Positions 6,365 to 8,858 of a stretch of 8,858 bases of DNA are shown in pieces. Source of the stretch: GSA-30 sp036568765 (lineage in GTDB: Bacteria > Pseudomonadota > Gammaproteobacteria > Xanthomonadales > Rhodanobacteraceae); NCBI RefSeq assembly GCF_036568765.1, contig NZ_DATCRY010000220.1, forward strand, positions 1 through 8,858. Reading direction: 5' to 3'. Positions within the stretch are counted from its first letter, which is position 1; every line of letters starts with the position of its first letter. Below the pieces are notes generated by a model that had not been told where the DNA came from, made no database searches, and worked only from the letters and a program-made list of their open reading frames with translations. A program made the translations under genes and the position numbers.

Positions 6365-7573
6365 TTATCGTCGGCTGGAATCGGCGCGATTGACTTCGGC
6401 CCATAGTGTGCTGCTCATACCGAACAATTTGATGAAACCTTCGGCTTCGGCCACGCCCCAGTCGGCCGATTGCGCGTAGGTCGCACCCTTGGCATTGAGG
6501 ATGTGCGGCGAACGGATTTCGACGGCGGTCACCTGCGCGCCAGTGGTCTCCAGCACCACTTCGCCTGTGACACACTCCTGGCTGGAGGCCAGGAAAGCCT
6601 CGAGGTCGGTCTTGATCGGGTCGTGGTAGAAACCTTCGTACACCACCTCGACCCACTTGCGCGCCACTTCCGGCTTGAAGCGATTCTGCTGCTTGCTCAG
6701 TACGGCTTCTTCCAACGCACGGTGTGCGGCGAGCAACGAAATCAGGCCAGGGGCTTCGTACACGATGCGCCCCTTGAGGCCGATCGTGGTATCGCCGGTA
6801 TACATGCCACGGCCGACGCCGTAGGGTGCGAACAACTGGTTGAGCTGTGCCAGCAGCTTGGCTCCCGGCAGCTTCTGCCCATTGAGCGACACGGCCTCGC
6901 CCTTCTCGAAACCGATCGTGACGCTGAGCTTTTCGGCCGGCCATTCGTTGCGCGGCTTGCACCAGCCGCGTGCACCTTCGCCCGGCGTCTTCCACTGGTC
7001 GATCTCGCCGCCGGACAGTGTCACGCCCAGCAGGTTCTCGTTGATGGTGTAGCTCTTCTGCTTGGAGCGCACATCGAAGCCGCGTTCTTCCAGATACTTC
7101 TGTTCGTAGGCGCGGGTCTGCGTATGCTCTTTCTGGATTTCGCGGATCGGCGCGACGATTTCGTAATCGCCAAGCGCTTTCACGGCAAGATCGAAACGCA
7201 CCTGATCGTTGCCCATGCCGGTGCAGCCGTGCGCGATGGCACGCGTACCGAGCTCGGCGGCACGCTCGATGGCCGCATCGACAATCAGGTAGCGGTCCGA
7301 TACCAGCAGTGGATACTGACCCTGATAGCCCTCACCGGCCTGCACGAACGGCTTGACGAAGCCCTCCCAGATCGCCGGACCGCCATCGACGGTGACATGG
7401 CTGGCAACGCCCAGTTCCTTGGCGCGCTGCTCGATATAAGCGCGCTCTTCGGCGTCGACGCCGCCGGTGTCGGCAAACACGGTATGCACGGCCCAACCGC
7501 GCTCCTTGAGGTACGGCACGCAGAAGCTGGTATCCAGACCGCCGGAAAAGGCGAGAACGATGTCTTTGCTCAT
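6365..7573 (-). CDS. argG: Argininosuccinate synthase
   Basis: It joins citrulline and aspartate with ATP to give argininosuccinate, the penultimate step of the pathway. The N-terminal PP-loop AFSGGLDTS (8-16) binds ATP. The conserved HGCTGMGNDQVRFD lies around residue 125, with methionine where many family members have lysine. GEIDQWKTPGEGARGW and the GRGMYTGDTTIG segment in the C-terminal half complete the family pattern. The 402-residue length is normal. The frame is open to a TTG at 7601-7603, but the ATG at 7571-7573 places the PP-loop as in other ArgG proteins. AGGA (7586-7589) lies 12 bases ahead, slightly far for a ribosome site. It lies 40 bases after osmC with no clear promoter, so it is probably read through from upstream. 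Confidence 0.96.
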   Translation of the reverse strand: MSKDIVLAFSGGLDTSFCVPYLKERGWAVHTVFADTGGVDAEERAYIEQRAKELGVASHVTVDGGPAIWEGFVKPFVQAGEGYQGQYPLLVSDRYLIVDAAIERAAELGTRAIAHGCTGMGNDQVRFDLAVKALGDYEIVAPIREIQKEHTQTRAYEQKYLEERGFDVRSKQKSYTINENLLGVTLSGGEIDQWKTPGEGARGWCKPRNEWPAEKLSVTIGFEKGEAVSLNGQKLPGAKLLAQLNQLFAPYGVGRGMYTGDTTIGLKGRIVYEAPGLISLLAAHRALEEAVLSKQQNRFKPEVARKWVEVVYEGFYHDPIKTDLEAFLASSQECVTGEVVLETTGAQVTAVEIRSPHILNAKGATYAQSADWGVAEAEGFIKLFGMSSTLWAEVNRADSSRR

Positions 7574-7613
7574 GGTCTTGAAGAATCCTGATCGAACAAT
7601 CAAACGGTTGGGG

Positions 7614-8090
7614 TCAAGGGGTTTCGGTAACGATGCGCGGTTCGCAGCGGACCGGGAAATTCAGCGAATTGGCGATGAAACAGGCGCGATGCGCATCCGC
7701 GTGCAAGGCTGCCGCCTTGCCGGCATCGCTTTGCGCCGTCACGGTCACCTGGGGATGCAGCACGATCTCGGTGAAGCTGCCCTGGCCACGGTTGAGGCTT
7801 AGCGTGCCTTCGGGGCGGTCTTCATACGCTGTCACGATCACGCCTGCGTCGGCAGCCAGATGCAGGTACCAAAGCATGTGGCACGAGGCTACCGAGGCGA
7901 CCAGCAAGTCTTCGGGGTTGTACCGGGATGCGTCGCCACGGAACACCGGATCGGACGAGCCATGGATAGCTGGCTTGCCTTCGGCGCGGACTTCATGATC
8001 GCGCCCGTACGCACCATAGCTGCGCGTGCCTTCGCCCCGGTTGCCGGTCCAGCGGACATCGACGGTATAACGATGCTGTTCAGCACTCAT
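7614..8090 (-). CDS. OsmC/Ohr-family protein
   Basis: OsmC/Ohr proteins are small cytoplasmic, dimeric thiol-dependent peroxidases that reduce organic hydroperoxides. This one is 158 residues and has both redox cysteines of the family: Cys70 in SVASCHMLWYLHLAA, on the start of the central helix, and Cys137 in HRACFIANSLNFPV. Glu60 in NPEDLLV matches the conserved glutamate before the first cysteine. The wording suggests a subgroup apart from classical OsmC or Ohr, so I leave the symbol empty. An ATG 21 bases upstream (8109-8111) is also in frame, but the strong AGGAGG at 8097-8102 serves the ATG at 8088-8090. It overlaps paiB by 11 bases. Its link to arginine synthesis is unknown; co-transcription with paiB suggests a redox or stress module carried in the operon. 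Confidence 0.9.
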   Translation of the reverse strand: MSAEQHRYTVDVRWTGNRGEGTRSYGAYGRDHEVRAEGKPAIHGSSDPVFRGDASRYNPEDLLVASVASCHMLWYLHLAADAGVIVTAYEDRPEGTLSLNRGQGSFTEIVLHPQVTVTAQSDAGKAAALHADAHRACFIANSLNFPVRCEPRIVTETP

Positions 8091-8709
8091 CTCCAGCCTC
8101 CTCGGTCGCATGCATCAGATCGGCCAGCGCGGCATCGCCCGGCGCATTGCGCTTGCACAAGCCGTCGATTACACCGAGGCGGTTGTCCGCCGGATGGTTC
8201 TGGCTCAATTTGTATTTACCCTCGATACGATCGATATCGAGCTGTAGGCCAACAATGGCACCGAGCAGGCGTTCGATGTGATCGGCGGGCGCTTCGTCGA
8301 TGCGCCACGGCTCGGGCTGGTCTGCCTCGTGACGCGACGTCAGCGCATCCAGCAGACCGCGCAGCCACTTCCGCTCGTCGATCACACGCAATCGGCCATG
8401 CACATGCACCACAGCGTAGTTCCAGGTCGGAACCTCTCGGCCGGTCTCCCGCTTGCTCGGATACCAATTCGGGCTGACGTACCCTTGCGGCCCATGGAAA
8501 ACGAGCAAGGCCTGCAGTCCGTCGCATGCAACCATTTCATTGCCGCGCGCGACATGCCCGCAAAGTTTTCCGTCGATCAGCTCGAACGGCAGGTGATTGA
8601 CCGCCACGCCCTCGGACCGCGGCACGATCGCCGTCGCGAACGGATGCGCGCGCATGAGCGCGTGCAGTACCTCGCTGCGGCTCTCGGCAAAGGCGCCAGG
8701 CGTGTACAC
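8080..8709 (-). CDS. PaiB-type FMN-binding protein (split barrel)
   Basis: A 209-residue member of the PaiB family, flavin-binding split-barrel proteins named after a Bacillus subtilis negative regulator of sporulation and protease genes. Characteristic segments are HPFATAIV (22-29), AVNHLPFEL (36-44), GHVARGNE (51-58), FHGPQGYVSPNWYPSK (71-86), VPTWNYAVVHVHG (93-105) and the C-terminal GLQLDIDRIEGKYKLSQNHP (154-173). Length is typical. No DNA-binding helix-turn-helix is apparent, so direct transcription control is doubtful; an FMN or heme-linked redox or modification role is equally possible. The start is a GTG (8707-8709), and the conserved MYTP-like opening supports it. It lies only 4 bases after the argF' stop; the ribosome site is weak (GGGA about 10 bases ahead), so translation is likely coupled to argF'. 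The stop lies inside osmC. Confidence 0.88.
   Translation of the reverse strand: MYTPGAFAESRSEVLHALMRAHPFATAIVPRSEGVAVNHLPFELIDGKLCGHVARGNEMVACDGLQALLVFHGPQGYVSPNWYPSKRETGREVPTWNYAVVHVHGRLRVIDERKWLRGLLDALTSRHEADQPEPWRIDEAPADHIERLLGAIVGLQLDIDRIEGKYKLSQNHPADNRLGVIDGLCKRNAPGDAALADLMHATEEAGDEC
8097..8102 (-). promoter_or_regulatory. Ribosome binding site deciding the osmC start
   Basis: A perfect AGGAGG on the minus strand, 6 bases before the ATG at 8088-8090 and inside the 3' end of the paiB-like gene. It lies between the two candidate osmC start codons and therefore favours the inner one. Confidence 0.8.
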
Positions 8710-8713
8710 GGTC

Positions 8714-8858
8714 TCAGCGTCCCGCCAGCAGCGAAGTCATCACCGCCTTCTGCACGTGCAGGCGGTTCTCTGCCTCGTCGATGGCAATGCACGCGGGCGA
8801 ATCCATCACGGCATCGGTCGCTTTCACATTGCGACGCAACGGCAGGCAGTGACTGAAC
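8714..8858 (-). CDS. argF': N-acetylornithine carbamoyltransferase, C-terminal fragment
   Basis: Only the last 47 codons and the TGA stop (8714-8716) are in the window; the rest lies beyond base 8858. The fragment reads FSHCLPLRRNVKATDAVMDS and continues through IAIDEAENRLHVQKAVM to the end. HCLP is the transcarbamylase signature near the C terminus, and the following LRRNVK distinguishes N-acetylornithine carbamoyltransferase from ordinary ornithine carbamoyltransferase. The lysine of RRNVK corresponds, from memory, to the carboxylated Lys302 reported in the Xanthomonas campestris enzyme. The enzyme transfers a carbamoyl group from carbamoyl phosphate to N-acetylornithine, giving N-acetylcitrulline. 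It is the first visible gene of the operon and is followed after 4 bases by the paiB-like gene. It is cut by the window edge, not broken. Confidence 0.9.
   Translation of the reverse strand, partial: FSHCLPLRRNVKATDAVMDSPACIAIDEAENRLHVQKAVMTSLLAGR

Noticed and set aside
6470..7591. Long plus-strand open frame of 373 codons opposite argG
   Set aside because: It is the antisense shadow of argG; its translation shows no recognisable domain, and long antisense frames are common in GC-rich coding DNA.
7589..7617. Possible promoter before argG: TTGACC at 7612-7617 on the minus strand plus the palindrome-like TGATTGTTCGATCA
   Set aside because: No acceptable -10 hexamer occurs 16-18 bases downstream, TTGACC overlaps the osmC stop, and the palindrome is imperfect and unlike an ArgR box.

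Overview
The window is a stretch of an arginine biosynthesis operon. Every gene lies on the minus strand, so transcription runs from the high-coordinate end towards base 1. The organism is most likely a gammaproteobacterium of the Xanthomonadales/Lysobacterales, and Rhodanobacteraceae (Dyella, Rhodanobacter, Luteibacter, Frateuria and relatives) is my best guess. Three things point there: the acetylcitrulline version of the pathway (AOTCase-type argF' plus argE'), the fused N-acetylglutamate kinase/synthase, and GTAG-type REP hairpins of the kind seen in Stenotrophomonas and its relatives. The family assignment is an inference from gene content, not from a search.

Layout in transcription order: the last 47 codons of argF' (8714-8858, cut by the window edge); a PaiB-like FMN-binding protein (8080-8709); an OsmC-family thiol peroxidase-like protein (7614-8090, overlapping paiB by 11 bases); argG (6365-7573); argE' (5243-6343); the bifunctional kinase/synthase argB (3853-5172); argC (2883-3839); proS, a short prolyl-tRNA synthetase (1503-2861); and argH (217-1506, overlapping proS by ATGA). 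The gaps are 4, -11, 40, 21, 70, 13, 21 and -4 bases, which is what a single polycistronic unit would show. The 216 bases after argH hold no gene, only four REP-type units arranged as two inverted pairs.

Together the enzymes make arginine from glutamate. The synthase half of ArgB acetylates glutamate and the kinase half phosphorylates the product. ArgC reduces it, and an aminotransferase (argD, not in this window) gives N-acetylornithine. ArgF' carbamoylates that to N-acetylcitrulline and ArgE' deacetylates it to citrulline. ArgG then makes argininosuccinate and ArgH cleaves it to arginine and fumarate.

Two insertions break the familiar Xanthomonas order. One is the paiB-osmC pair between argF' and argG. 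The other is proS between argC and argH. This proS is the most unusual item: at 452 residues it lacks the large editing insertion of ordinary gammaproteobacterial ProRS and resembles the short alphaproteobacterial type, suggesting horizontal acquisition. No mobile element, CRISPR array, rRNA or tRNA gene was seen.
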